A DNA stretch of 64,000 nt from an uncultured Spirochaetales bacterium (lineage in GTDB: Bacteria; Spirochaetota; Spirochaetia; Sphaerochaetales; Sphaerochaetaceae), in assembly GCA_944390045.1 (NCBI GenBank), contig CALXOO010000003.1:1-64000 (forward strand). Reading direction: 5' to 3'. The notes under the pieces are model-generated. The model saw nothing but the letters and a program-made list of their open reading frames with translations, was not told the origin of the DNA and made no database searches. Made by a program: the position numbers and the translations under genes. This document shows, one piece after another, positions 43,418-52,739 of this stretch. Each line of letters starts with the position of its first letter. Position 1 is the stretch's first letter.

Positions 43418-45376
43418 CTATTGCCAGGGATAGGCCCTGTCCCACATATTTCTGAAATCCGCTGTCCAGAGGGTCCCGTAGTCATCGGCGCCATGATAAT
43501 CGTCCAGGCACGGAGTCTTTCCGGCGAGCAGCGCCTCCCTCTGCCCGGCAAGGAAAATGGCTGCCTTCGACAGCTGGACAGACGCCTTGTCAAAGAGGAA
43601 CAGAGTCGATTCCATGCCATCACTTCTGGCCCTCTCGAGCCAGAGTGACGTGAAATCATTTCTTATCAGCGTGAAATCGCGGTAGAGCCGCTTGATCCCG
43701 ATGATATGGTCAAGCAGTCCGGCACTGTCCAGGCTGCCCGCATTGAAATCACTGATGATCCGCCAGGACAGCAGCCCCTTGCGGCCTGTGTACTCACTCA
43801 TCCTGGCAGCAAGCATGACCTCCCTGCGGAAGACATCTCCGGCGATCTGCGGCCAGAAAGAGGAAAGCCGGCTGTCGCTCTCAAGACAGTGCATGGCCTG
43901 CTGCCCCTTTTCCATGAGCCAACGGAATGCCGGTGCCTCAAGCTTCGGATACTTTTCGTTTCCTGTCAGGGAAAGGCCCTTCAGCATGTCATCAAAGAAG
44001 GCATAAATGGACATCGTCTTGAATCCAGTCTGCATTCCGGGTGCAAGATTGGAATCCATAAGCAGTCTGAATGCACACGACAGTCCGGGATCAGGAAAGA
44101 GCAGGCTGCACGCCTCCAGCCAGAACTCGTCGCTGTTGTCACTGCGGTGAATGTTCCAGGCGCATTCGGCCGCATACAGATAGGCGAACAGAGACAGACC
44201 ATAGGGCTGATAGTGCCCGTAATCGCCCCAGTCCGTGATCATGTAGCCCGTTGCGCCACTGTCAAAAGCATCAACGGCATAGCCTCTGATATTAACGAGG
44301 CTGTTGTACACACGTGGAAAGATGGAATTCCAGCTGGATGTCCCGCAGGCCGCCCAGTGATCAAGGGCTGAGTCCTTGAAGGCCAGTATGCTCGGATATG
44401 AGTCGGCAGGGTTGTAGTTCCAGTCAATTACAGTCACATCATCAGGCAGGCTGACTGCCAGATCCGGGTATTTCAGGAAAATGTCACCCCACAGCTGTAT
44501 CCGCTGCGCACCGTGCTTTCTCGCAAGATCTGCGACTTTCACAAGATATGAGAGGAATACCTTCCCCTTGCCCTCTTTCTCCACAAGATCACGGCTCAGA
44601 CCGCTTCCGAGGTCATAGGCCTCATCCATGTTGATGTTGACAGTCCTGGAAGAATACCAGGGCAGCACTTGTGCGAATTCCCTGTCTAGGAAGTCCAGCA
44701 CTCCGTCGCAGCAGGCACTGAATGAGAACAGGCTGTCATTCTCCGCCAGATCTGAGTAGGCACCGAACCTCAGGACACCGTGCATATGGCTGAATGTCTG
44801 GATATTGGGCTGGAGCTCGACAAAGCGCTCTCTGGCATACTGGTCGAGTTCCCTGATCTCTTCCTCTCCGTAGGCACCATACAGAGAGCCTACCAGCGGA
44901 CTTCCGGCCAGTCTGTGCCTGTCCTCCATGTACAGCTGCAGCACATTGAGACAGACTGAGGACATGAAATCCACCAGAGTCTTGAGATAGGCGATTGAGG
45001 GCAGTTTGCCCCTTGAGACATCCAGCATGAGAGCCCTGCTGGCAAAGGCCGGAGACGCTTCTATCAGTCCAGTGTGAAGTTGGCCGCAGAAAAGGAGCTG
45101 TCGGAGCTGCTCAAGGGCACAGTGAAGGCCTCTGACATCTGGAGCAGAAGCCCTGACCAGGGTCTTCCGGATCTCAAGTCTGTAGGCCTCAGCACTCCCG
45201 CTGAACGGAAGGCTGGAAACAGCCAGTTCCAGAGGCAGGCCGCACTCATCCACCGGAAGCTGTTCCAGAGTGTGTACCAGACAGGCGAATACCTGACTGT
45301 CGCAAGGTTTCAAGCTGAAGGCGGAGACGTCCAGACGCTCACCCCTCCGCTTCCAGTTTGGCATGGGGATACTCAT
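43418..45376 (-). CDS. GH20-like beta-N-acetylhexosaminidase, intracellular (b)
   Basis: A 652-residue homologue of the following gene. SRALMLDVSRGKLPSIAYLK and LNVLQLYMEDRH open the barrel. VNINMDEAYDLGSG holds the catalytic Asp-Glu and GYMITDWGDYGHY a late aromatic contact. It lacks a signal peptide. The start at 45376 follows GAGGTGATT; a longer frame passes through the hairpin at 45391-45413. It ends six bases before the next start. Confidence 0.82.
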   Translation of the reverse strand: MSIPMPNWKRRGERLDVSAFSLKPCDSQVFACLVHTLEQLPVDECGLPLELAVSSLPFSGSAEAYRLEIRKTLVRASAPDVRGLHCALEQLRQLLFCGQLHTGLIEASPAFASRALMLDVSRGKLPSIAYLKTLVDFMSSVCLNVLQLYMEDRHRLAGSPLVGSLYGAYGEEEIRELDQYARERFVELQPNIQTFSHMHGVLRFGAYSDLAENDSLFSFSACCDGVLDFLDREFAQVLPWYSSRTVNINMDEAYDLGSGLSRDLVEKEGKGKVFLSYLVKVADLARKHGAQRIQLWGDIFLKYPDLAVSLPDDVTVIDWNYNPADSYPSILAFKDSALDHWAACGTSSWNSIFPRVYNSLVNIRGYAVDAFDSGATGYMITDWGDYGHYQPYGLSLFAYLYAAECAWNIHRSDNSDEFWLEACSLLFPDPGLSCAFRLLMDSNLAPGMQTGFKTMSIYAFFDDMLKGLSLTGNEKYPKLEAPAFRWLMEKGQQAMHCLESDSRLSSFWPQIAGDVFRREVMLAARMSEYTGRKGLLSWRIISDFNAGSLDSAGLLDHIIGIKRLYRDFTLIRNDFTSLWLERARSDGMESTLFLFDKASVQLSKAAIFLAGQREALLAGKTPCLDDYHGADDYGTLWTADFRNMWDRAYPWQ

Positions 45377-45390
45377 AATCACCTCAGAAT

Positions 45391-45413
45391 CCGCCGGCCA
45401 GGGCGGCCGGCGG
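45391..45413 (-). repeat. Stem-loop between binding-protein and GH20 genes
   Basis: A perfect 9-bp stem CCGCCGGCC/GGCCGGCGG with a 5-nt loop lies just after the binding-protein stop. It lacks a T-tract, so it probably protects the upstream mRNA rather than ending transcription fully. Confidence 0.7.
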
Positions 45414-45423
45414 AGCGAAAACA

Positions 45424-47151
45424 TCAAAGCGGTCTGATTTCACCGTTGAGAAGCTTGATCACGACGAAGCTGTCATCGCCCGGAGAGTTCTGGTAGACAC
45501 CTTCATCACCTGTCCATTCGGTCCTCAGTCCATTTGAGGAAAGGTTCTGGGACCACTTGGTGTAAAGCGGCAGATAGGGAACAGTATCATTGAGAGTGAC
45601 AACCAGTTTCTCGATACTCTCCTTCTGTGCCTCTTCATCCCAGCCCTCTGTGGACGAGTAGATCAGCTGCTCAAGATCCACAGTACCGTAGTCCTCCGTC
45701 TCCTGAACCATCGGATAGCCGAGGCCGTGTGAGGCGTTGACATTGCTCATCAGCAGCGGAGTCTCGAAAGCGAACATCGGGTGCGGCTGTGCTGTTCCGA
45801 AGAAGGACAGTGCCATCTGGAAATTACCCTCGTTTATGTTTGTCTGCCTCTGGGACTCCTCGATTCCGATGAAGGTGGTCCTGATTCCGAAGTTCGTCAG
45901 CTGGATCGCGATCTCACTGGCAGCAGCCGAGGCATCTGACCAGGAAGCGGGGCACTGCAGCTCAAGTGTGAACTGTTTTCCATCAGGCATGTACCACTGG
46001 CCGTCCTGTCTGTAGAAACCTTCACCCTCGAGAAGTGCCGCAGCCTTGTCATAGTCGACCGCATAGCTGTCCAGCAGCGAAGTGTCAACCCAGGCCTCGG
46101 TCATCGAGTCTCCAAGTCCGCTGACATATTTCGTGCCTCTTGTGACACCTGGAAGCGCGAGCTGCCCCACCCTGTCTCTGTCGATCACATAGCAGATGGC
46201 CTGGCGGACCGCGACATTGTCAAGCGGCTCATGCGCACAGTTGAAGTACAGTGCGATGCCGTCCATTCCCTGAATCTGTATCGTCTGATAGCCAAGGCCC
46301 TTGAAGGTCTCGATTGACGAGGAGGGGAACTGGTGTGTCAGGTAGTCGATCTGCCTGTTGAGCACAAGCGGCGTCAGGTCAGGCACGTCTCCGTTGTAGA
46401 CAATGATCTTGTCGAACTGGACAGTGTCGGCCAGGAAGGAATTGGGATTCTTCGGCAGCTCAACATAGGACTGGCTGACAAGTGCCGGATCAAGGTAATA
46501 TGGTCCTGTAGCATTCACGTAGTCGGGGCGGAAGGTGTTGAACTCGGAAACAAGGGCGGAATACTCGGCAGAGTCAGTGCCAAGTCCGCTTGAGAAGATA
46601 TCATCCGCCCTGTCTGCGTAGCTTCCATAGGTCTTGTAGTCAACAATCGGCTTCCTGAGAATGTAGCGGTGAAGCATTGTGGTGGGCTTGGAAATCGTGA
46701 ACTCGACTGTCAGGTCATCAACAACCTTCACGCCGCTGATATAGTTCCATACAGGGTTGCCGACCAGTCTGTAGATCATGAATGTCGTCCAGACATCCTT
46801 TGCAGTAAGGTCGTCACCGCTCAGCCATTTCACATTGTCCCTCAGATGGACAGTATAGACAGAACCGTCATCACTGATCTGCCAGTCAGTGGCCAGCAGC
46901 GGGTTGTATTCTCCCGTGGATGCGTCATAAGTCGCAAGCGGAAGCTGATGGATCTCCCTCCAGTACTTCAGTTCGATCGCGTTGGAGACGAACATGTTGA
47001 AGTGTCCGGTAGGAACGGTCGAATAAGGCCAGCCGCCGGCAAACACGCTCTGACCGGCAGCGGCCCCGGCAGTGCTCTCACCGGCTCCGCCTGCAGAGAC
47101 CGCAGACAGGACCATAAGGACCAGAAGAATGGACACAATAGCTTTTCTCAT
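45424..47151 (-). CDS. Family 5 (peptide/oligosaccharide) binding protein
   Basis: A 575-residue SBP_bac_5-type protein. The signal peptide MRKAIVSILLVLMVLSAVSAGGAGES has no lipobox cysteine. The mature part has YNPLLATDWQISDDGSVYTVHLRDNVKWLSGDDLTAKDV in outline, the usual family core, and later AVRQAICYVIDRDRVGQ. Although named for peptides, this family also binds chito-oligosaccharides, and here two GH20 genes follow. Its ribosome-binding site lies inside the end of the small membrane gene directly upstream. Confidence 0.92.
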   Translation of the reverse strand: MRKAIVSILLVLMVLSAVSAGGAGESTAGAAAGQSVFAGGWPYSTVPTGHFNMFVSNAIELKYWREIHQLPLATYDASTGEYNPLLATDWQISDDGSVYTVHLRDNVKWLSGDDLTAKDVWTTFMIYRLVGNPVWNYISGVKVVDDLTVEFTISKPTTMLHRYILRKPIVDYKTYGSYADRADDIFSSGLGTDSAEYSALVSEFNTFRPDYVNATGPYYLDPALVSQSYVELPKNPNSFLADTVQFDKIIVYNGDVPDLTPLVLNRQIDYLTHQFPSSSIETFKGLGYQTIQIQGMDGIALYFNCAHEPLDNVAVRQAICYVIDRDRVGQLALPGVTRGTKYVSGLGDSMTEAWVDTSLLDSYAVDYDKAAALLEGEGFYRQDGQWYMPDGKQFTLELQCPASWSDASAAASEIAIQLTNFGIRTTFIGIEESQRQTNINEGNFQMALSFFGTAQPHPMFAFETPLLMSNVNASHGLGYPMVQETEDYGTVDLEQLIYSSTEGWDEEAQKESIEKLVVTLNDTVPYLPLYTKWSQNLSSNGLRTEWTGDEGVYQNSPGDDSFVVIKLLNGEIRPL

Positions 47152-47340
47152 CTATTTCCTCCTTTTGTTTATGCAATGCCATGCGGCACCGCTTATTGTC
47201 AGAATGAGGCCGATGACAATGTTGATCACCGACAGGATGCGGCCCTGAGACCCTTCCGGGTTTGCCGTAAGCGTGAAGGCCGACAGGACAAGCATCACCA
47301 GGCCGAATGCGGCCACGAAGGAAGCGAAGCGGCCTAGCAT
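47152..47340 (-). CDS. Small two-helix membrane protein in the transporter operon
   Basis: A 62-residue protein with two hydrophobic helices (FASFVAAFGLVMLVLSAF and ILSVINIVIGLILTISGA) and a basic tail KRRK. It begins directly after the OppF stop and ends directly before the binding-protein start, with both junctions coupled. I do not recognise a family. It could be a transporter accessory protein or simply a spacer gene. Confidence 0.6.
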   Translation of the reverse strand: MLGRFASFVAAFGLVMLVLSAFTLTANPEGSQGRILSVINIVIGLILTISGAAWHCINKRRK

Positions 47341-48324
47341 CTATTCCTCTTCTCCATTGTAAAGAAGACAGGAGACGCGCCTGCCGTCTTTCAGACGAAC
47401 GAGTCCGGGATGCTCCACATCGCACAGCCCCTTCCTGCACTGGGGGCATCTCGGATGCAGAGGACAGCCGGACGGGATATTGGCAAATGACGGGATATCG
47501 ACACCAAGCAGCTCATAGCGTTCCTCAGCGGTCTGCTCAAGTATTCCCGTGTTCCCGCGGGCAGCGGTCAGGATCGCCTTGGTGTATGGATGTCTGGGTG
47601 ATGACACAAGCAGGGAGGTGTCCCCCTCCTCAACTACCTGTCCCAGGTACATGATCATCATCTTCTTGCCTGCGGCGAAGTATTTTCCAAGCGCCAGATC
47701 GTGGGTGATGAAGAAATAAGCACAGCCAAGCCGATCCTGGATATCCTTCAGAGTCGACAGCAGACTTATGCGCAGCGAGGTGTCGATCATGCTCGTAGCC
47801 TCATCAACTACGATGAAGTCAGGATCAAGCGCCAGAATGCGGGCTATGGACACCCTCTGGCGCTGGCCGCCGGACAGAAAGGCGGGATACTTGTCCATGA
47901 AGTCATCCACGGGAACGAGGCCCACAAGCTCGAGCAGCCGCGATACCTCCGCATAGAGCTCACCGGTCTTTCTCATTCCCTTGTGGCGCCGGAGAGGATT
48001 CGCGATCATGTCGAAGACCATCATTGACGGATTGAGTGACTCGTACGGATTCTGGTGAATCATCTGCACACGTGTCCTGAACCGGTTCCAGTCTGCTCCC
48101 CTGAGCTGAGACACCTCTTTCCCCTCAAAGAGATAGCTTCCGCCTGAATACGTACTCAGCCCGGCAAGAATCTTGCCCAGCGTGGTCTTTCCGCAGCCGG
48201 ACTCTCCGACGACGCAGATTGTCTGACCTCTGTCAATGGTGAGGTCAACCGACCTCAGGACCTTCGTCCTGTTCCTGGCGGAGCCGAACTCCTTTTCTAT
48301 ACCCTTAAGCTCAATCAATGGCAT
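47341..48324 (-). CDS. Oligopeptide/oligosaccharide ABC ATPase (OppF/DppF type)
   Basis: A 327-residue ATPase with Walker A GESGCGKTTLGK, signature FLSGGQRQRVSIARIL, Walker B FIVVDEATSMID and H-loop ITHDLALG. The C-terminal oligo_HPY cysteine segment is present in CPLHPRCPQCRKGLCD. I chose ATG 48324 after GAGGAG; the longer frame overlaps OppD. It works with the OppD-type ATPase upstream. Confidence 0.93.
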   Translation of the reverse strand: MPLIELKGIEKEFGSARNRTKVLRSVDLTIDRGQTICVVGESGCGKTTLGKILAGLSTYSGGSYLFEGKEVSQLRGADWNRFRTRVQMIHQNPYESLNPSMMVFDMIANPLRRHKGMRKTGELYAEVSRLLELVGLVPVDDFMDKYPAFLSGGQRQRVSIARILALDPDFIVVDEATSMIDTSLRISLLSTLKDIQDRLGCAYFFITHDLALGKYFAAGKKMMIMYLGQVVEEGDTSLLVSSPRHPYTKAILTAARGNTGILEQTAEERYELLGVDIPSFANIPSGCPLHPRCPQCRKGLCDVEHPGLVRLKDGRRVSCLLYNGEEE

Positions 48325-49309
48325 TTTTCTCCTCCACAGGATGGAAACAGGCCCAGGCTCTGCCGCCGCAGGACTCTGATTCAGGCTCCTGCCTGCCGCA
48401 TCTCTCATCAGCTCGTCCGCATCGCGGTGCAAAGAGGCATCCGGCAGGAGGGGCAACCAGGTCCGGCGTCGTACCGGGAATTGAGTAAAGCTCATCAGAA
48501 GGCGTGCTCAGACGGGGGATCGCCCGCAGGAGCCCGTCACTGTAGGGATGGCGTGGCGAGAGGAAGAAATCCCTCACGGGAGCACTCTCCACGACTTTTC
48601 CCGCATACATCGTGACGACACGGTCCGCGAGTTCTGAGACGATTGACAGATCATGAGTTATGAAGACCATGGAAAAGCCGAAAGTGCGTCTCATGTCATT
48701 CAGCAGACGGAGTATCTTCTCCTGAGTGATCAGGTCAAGCGCTGTGGTCGGCTCATCAAGAATCAGGAGACGGGGCTCCAGTATCATGGTCAGGGCAAGC
48801 AGTGTCCTCTGTTTCATCCCTCCGGAAAGCTCATGCGGATAGGAATACAGTATCTTGTCAGGGTCAAGCATCACCATCTTCAGCAGCTCCCTGGACCTGC
48901 TGAGTATCCACTCATCATTCTTTGACGGGTCATGGGCCTTCACCGTGTCAACAAAAGTCGTGAATATCCTGCGCACTGGATTGAATGAGCTCTGTGAGGC
49001 CTGGAACATCATGACGACATCCTTCCACAGCAGAAGCCTCTTCTCATTGCGGGCCAGCGCATACATGTCTACGACATCCCCGTCTGATTTCCGGTACAGT
49101 GCGCGCCCCGAGTCAATCCGGGCAGCCAGAGGCAGAATTCCGACCACTGAAGTCGCGAGCGTGGTCTTTCCGCAGCCAGACTCCCCGATCAGGGCGACCG
49201 ACTCCCCTTCCATTACATCCAGTGAGGCATGACTGACCGCATGCAGGCTTCCTCGTTTGGTCCTGTAGGAAATCGAGACATCGTCAAAACGAAGTATCCA
49301 GTTATCCAT
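48311..49309 (-). CDS. Oligopeptide/oligosaccharide ABC ATPase (OppD/DppD type)
   Basis: A 332-residue ATPase: Walker A GESGCGKTTLAT, signature ELSGGMKQRTLLALTM, Walker B LLILDEPTTALD, H-loop ITHDLSIV, and the C-terminal cysteine cluster CLFAPRCGRADERC. It overlaps the OppF-type gene by 14 bases. Confidence 0.94.
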   Translation of the reverse strand: MDNWILRFDDVSISYRTKRGSLHAVSHASLDVMEGESVALIGESGCGKTTLATSVVGILPLAARIDSGRALYRKSDGDVVDMYALARNEKRLLLWKDVVMMFQASQSSFNPVRRIFTTFVDTVKAHDPSKNDEWILSRSRELLKMVMLDPDKILYSYPHELSGGMKQRTLLALTMILEPRLLILDEPTTALDLITQEKILRLLNDMRRTFGFSMVFITHDLSIVSELADRVVTMYAGKVVESAPVRDFFLSPRHPYSDGLLRAIPRLSTPSDELYSIPGTTPDLVAPPAGCLFAPRCGRADERCGRQEPESESCGGRAWACFHPVEEKNAID

Positions 49310-49318
49310 ATCCGCCTC

Positions 49319-50206
49319 CTACTTCCTCAGTGACGGGTTGAAAACGTCTTCCAGGGCCTTGCCGATCCAAACCAGGGAAAGGATAAGAAGGCAAATCATT
49401 ACAGTGGGTGCAAGCAGATAGAGTATTGTCCTGGGGTTGTAGATCACACCCTGTGTCCAGGCGAGATTGATCATCACGCCCCAGTTCTGCTCAAGCGGCA
49501 GAAGGCCGAGGAAGACCAGACCGACTTGCGAGTAAATCGTGCTTCTCATCAGCAGAGTGAAGTTGACAGCAAGAAAGCCCATCATATTGGGAAGGATCTC
49601 CTTGATGACAATGTGCCCCAGAGACAGCCCCTGCATGAAGGCGACTTCTATATAGTCCCTCTCCTTCAGTGACAGGACCTCAGAGCGCACTGTCCTGAAT
49701 ATTCCTGCCCAGGACAGTATGGCCAGCACGAGGGCCAGTGTGGTGTTGTTGAGCGTGAAGAATGCAGAGAATACAACCAGCAGCGGGAAACGTGGAATCG
49801 AGAGCCACACGTCTGCCAGGAAAAGCATGATCTCATCGAACCTGCCGCCCACGACAGCAGAAAAGGCCCCGATAAGGACGCCGATGAGCATTCCCAGGAC
49901 AGCCGTGACGAATGACAGGACAAGCAGCTCACGTCCGCCATTGGCGATCTGGCACCAGATATCACGTCCCAGATGGTCAGTGCCCAGAATATGCTGTGCG
50001 GACGGCCCCTGCAGAATGCTTGACGGGTCTGACTCAACATCAACCGGAAACACTGCCGGAGAAATGACCGACAGCACGACGATCACAGCCAGGATGACAA
50101 AGCCGATCATACCTACCCTGTCGTGGCTTATCGCATACCATATCTGGCGGAAGAACCTCTGCGCCCTTCCGGAAGACGACAGCGTCCTGTAAACTTTCTC
50201 AGCCAT
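49319..50206 (-). CDS. ABC permease (DppC/OppC type)
   Basis: A 295-residue permease. The N-terminal helix (VGMIGFVILAVIVVLSVISP) is followed by HILGTDHLGRDIWCQIANGGR, the DppC hallmark, and by the coupling-helix segment KERDYIEVAFMQGLSLGHIVIKEILPN. It overlaps dppB by eight bases. Confidence 0.94.
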   Translation of the reverse strand: MAEKVYRTLSSSGRAQRFFRQIWYAISHDRVGMIGFVILAVIVVLSVISPAVFPVDVESDPSSILQGPSAQHILGTDHLGRDIWCQIANGGRELLVLSFVTAVLGMLIGVLIGAFSAVVGGRFDEIMLFLADVWLSIPRFPLLVVFSAFFTLNNTTLALVLAILSWAGIFRTVRSEVLSLKERDYIEVAFMQGLSLGHIVIKEILPNMMGFLAVNFTLLMRSTIYSQVGLVFLGLLPLEQNWGVMINLAWTQGVIYNPRTILYLLAPTVMICLLILSLVWIGKALEDVFNPSLRK

Positions 50207-51236
50207 TTTCCCTCACCTTCTTCTTCAGCTTGATCCTGGGATCAAGGACAACATAGAGGATCTCGGCGAGAAAGTTGCAAAGCACTATTGCCGAGGTCAT
50301 TATCAGGAAGATCCCCTGCATCAGCGGGTAGTCCCTTCCGTTTGTTGCGTTCAGCAGTTCCAGTCCGATTCCCTGATAGACGAACAACTGTTCGATGATC
50401 AGAGAGCCGCCGATTATGAAGCCCAGCCGCATCGCGAACTCGGTCACGATAGGGAGCATGGCATTGCGGCCGACGTAGTTGACCAGTATCGTTGACTGGC
50501 GCAGGCCCCTGACCTTCGCAATCTGCACATAATCCGTGTTCAGAGTGCTTGTCGTACTGCCTTTCATAAGAAGGATCCAGATTCCTAGCTGCGAGAACAT
50601 GTACGTGAGAATCGGAAGCAGCCCGTGCAGCAGCACGTCAAGAATGAAGCCGGCATTCCAGCCGGGAGTAACGAACATTGAGTAATTGCCCCGCAGCGAA
50701 GTTATAGGGATGATCGTATGGCCCATGCCGTATGTGAAGACGCCGAAAATGAGAAGGAGGAAAATCGCAATGAGGAAGTCAGGAATCGCACTGAGAAAAG
50801 ACGCGAAGCCTGAGACTACCGGTTCATACCATCTGTCTCTCTTCATCGCCATCAGCGCGCCGACCGAAATGCCTATGATGAACGACAGGAGCAGTCCCAT
50901 TCCGACCGTGAACAGTGTCCAGGGCAGCCGTGCCGCTATGATGCTCATCACATCTACGCCTGGGGACAGCAGGGACTGGCCGAAATCGAAATTGGCCACA
51001 TCTGACAGGAAGCTCAGATACTGTTTCCAGATCGGTTCGTCAAGCTCCATTGAGAAGAGAGACTGGGCCCTGAGGGTTGCCTCCTCATATCCGATTCCAT
51101 ATACGACCATCTGCTCTTCGATGTAGCGGTCAACAGGATTCGACGGCATCATGCGGATCAGCACGAAGATAAGTGTGGTGACCACCCAGATGGTGAAAAG
51201 CATTTTCAGCAGCTTCTTGACAAGATAGGCTACCAT
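50199..51236 (-). CDS. ABC permease (DppB/OppB type)
   Basis: A 345-residue permease. The N-terminal LLKMLFTIWVVTTLIFVLIRMMP and the coupling segment NTDYVQIAKVRGLRQSTILVNYVGRNAMLPIVT are characteristic. It overlaps the ROK gene by seven bases and forms the channel with the DppC-type protein. Confidence 0.94.
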   Translation of the reverse strand: MVAYLVKKLLKMLFTIWVVTTLIFVLIRMMPSNPVDRYIEEQMVVYGIGYEEATLRAQSLFSMELDEPIWKQYLSFLSDVANFDFGQSLLSPGVDVMSIIAARLPWTLFTVGMGLLLSFIIGISVGALMAMKRDRWYEPVVSGFASFLSAIPDFLIAIFLLLIFGVFTYGMGHTIIPITSLRGNYSMFVTPGWNAGFILDVLLHGLLPILTYMFSQLGIWILLMKGSTTSTLNTDYVQIAKVRGLRQSTILVNYVGRNAMLPIVTEFAMRLGFIIGGSLIIEQLFVYQGIGLELLNATNGRDYPLMQGIFLIMTSAIVLCNFLAEILYVVLDPRIKLKKKVRENG

Positions 51237-52273
51237 CTCCTTTCGATACCTCCTATTATCTCCCTGACAAATGAATCGATTGCCTTAAGTGCAGCCCCTC
51301 TTGCCGGAGCGTTGAAGTGGGCCTCTGTCTTTACCTCGACATCGCATGGCAGGTTGGAAAGTATGTTTTTAAGACGCTCTGCAAGATGGCTGTCAGCATC
51401 ACAGAGGGCACTGCCGCAGATGATCAGTCTTGCAGGATTCATCAGATAGCAGACCATCTTCATGTGATTGGACAGCCTGCCCAGTGTATCCTCCAGCTTG
51501 TCAGCCGACAGGTCTCTCTCATCCTTGAGGAAGGAGCCGTCCTCGTAATACTCGCCTGCACAGCCGTCGCTTCCCCTGAAGAGCTGCCCGTTCACCATCA
51601 GGCCGAGTCCGATGCCGAATGGCCTGGTGTTCAGGACATAGGTGACTGAAGTCTCATCACCCAATCTGTCTTCGAACTGGTAGCACAGTGCGGCACAGTT
51701 TGCATCATTTTCCACTATCACCTCATATCCGGGGAACCCTTTGCGGATGTTGTCAACGAAACTGAGGAAATTCCAGTGAGTCTGCCTGCCAGGCGACGGA
51801 TACCTGTTTCCGGATTCCAGCCGGCCGTCATTGTGTATTATTCCCTTGACGGCAATCCCGACTTTTCTCACCTGCGGGTGGTTCTTCAGCTGGATCGAGA
51901 TGCAGCTGATCAGTGTATCCTCCAGCATGCTGTCATCTTCAATCGGATGGCGCTCGCATTCGATCATTCTCCCGTCAAGCCCGTAAATCGACATCTCGAT
52001 GGCGTCATCTATCAGGTAGATTCCCAGAAAGCATGCCGCTGAGTTGTCAAGCCCGATGACAACTCCCGGCTTTCCGACCTTTTTCTCTCCGGCAGGAAGC
52101 CCCTCATGCTCACAGATCAAATTGAATGAGCGCAGATCATTGACCAGATATGAAACGGTGGATGCCTGGAGAGCGCAGCAGCTCTTGAGCTCCGACTGCG
52201 TCATCGGTCCTCCCAGCTGTAAAGCCTCCACTACTCTGAACAGATTCTGTTTCCTCTCATGTTGCTTGTTCAT
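51230..52273 (-). CDS. ROK-family transcriptional regulator
   Basis: A 347-residue NagC/XylR-like ROK protein. The N-terminal winged helix (about residues 10-65: GGPMTQSELKSCCALQASTVSYLVNDL) precedes the ROK sugar-binding half, with VENDANCAALCYQFE and GIGLGLMVNGQLFRGSDGCAGE. The usual zinc-binding cysteine cluster of ROK proteins is not evident. It is first in the DppBCDF-GH20 operon and probably responds to an amino sugar or its oligomer. Confidence 0.9.
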   Translation of the reverse strand: MNKQHERKQNLFRVVEALQLGGPMTQSELKSCCALQASTVSYLVNDLRSFNLICEHEGLPAGEKKVGKPGVVIGLDNSAACFLGIYLIDDAIEMSIYGLDGRMIECERHPIEDDSMLEDTLISCISIQLKNHPQVRKVGIAVKGIIHNDGRLESGNRYPSPGRQTHWNFLSFVDNIRKGFPGYEVIVENDANCAALCYQFEDRLGDETSVTYVLNTRPFGIGLGLMVNGQLFRGSDGCAGEYYEDGSFLKDERDLSADKLEDTLGRLSNHMKMVCYLMNPARLIICGSALCDADSHLAERLKNILSNLPCDVEVKTEAHFNAPARGAALKAIDSFVREIIGGIERRW

Positions 52274-52304
52274 GCGCTGTCCTTTAATTCAATCAAACTA
52301 TGAA

Positions 52305-52337
52305 CAAATTATTTGCTCTATATTTTCCATCTGTCAA
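52305..52337 (-). promoter_or_regulatory. Promoter and possible ROK operator
   Basis: TTGACA (complement of 52332-52337) is 17 bases from AAATAA (complement of 52309-52314). The -10 region overlaps the odd-centred palindrome CAAATTATTTG at 52305-52315, a plausible operator for the ROK regulator that follows. Confidence 0.55.
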
Positions 52338-52423
52338 CTTCCACATTATTGAGAATTCAGGAATGAAATTGTTCAAGATTTTCCTCATTACTCAGCAGGA
52401 GCTCTCCATCAGACAGGAGAGAA

Positions 52424-52576
52424 GTCATTTCAGCTATCATATCGGAGCATCTTAAGCACATATTCTGCTACATAGCGCCGAAGTATAAGATCACGCTCTC
52501 GGAATGGAACCATGACAAAAACCATGTGCATATCCTTTTTAAGGCTGAGCCTGACAGTGAGCTGACGAGGTTGTGA
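52424..52576 (+). mobile_element. IS200/IS605-type transposase fragment
   Basis: Fifty codons read LKHIFCYIAPKYKITLSEW then NHDKNHVHILFKAEPDSEL and stop. The His-hydrophobic-His motif (HVH) with its upstream acidic segment is the metal site of Y1-type HUH transposases. The N-terminus, the tyrosine helix and the rest are absent, so this is a decayed copy. Sequence in 52338-52423 and 52577-52739 gave no further confident gene. Confidence 0.5.
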
Positions 52577-52739
52577 ATCTGACAATCCACTATACTATGC
52601 GTAAGTTAAGTTTCATGATGGCCCTGTCATCGTCGTGAAAGAGACAGGCATCAGAAGCTCCAAGCTGAAACCTGGATCCGGCGCCCGAATGCGGTGGAGA
52701 ATCTTGCAAATACGCGAATCCTGTACAAAGAATAGTAGT

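Noticed and set aside
42485-43648. Long plus-strand reading frame antisense to the GH20 gene
   Set aside because: It is explained as the shadow of the GH20 coding frame, with no recognisable domain or start signal.
52620-52735. Possible TnpB C-terminal remnant next to the IS200 fragment
   Set aside because: The short frame (ETGIRSSKLKPGSG and following) shows no zinc-ribbon cysteines or RuvC motif, so the resemblance is too weak.
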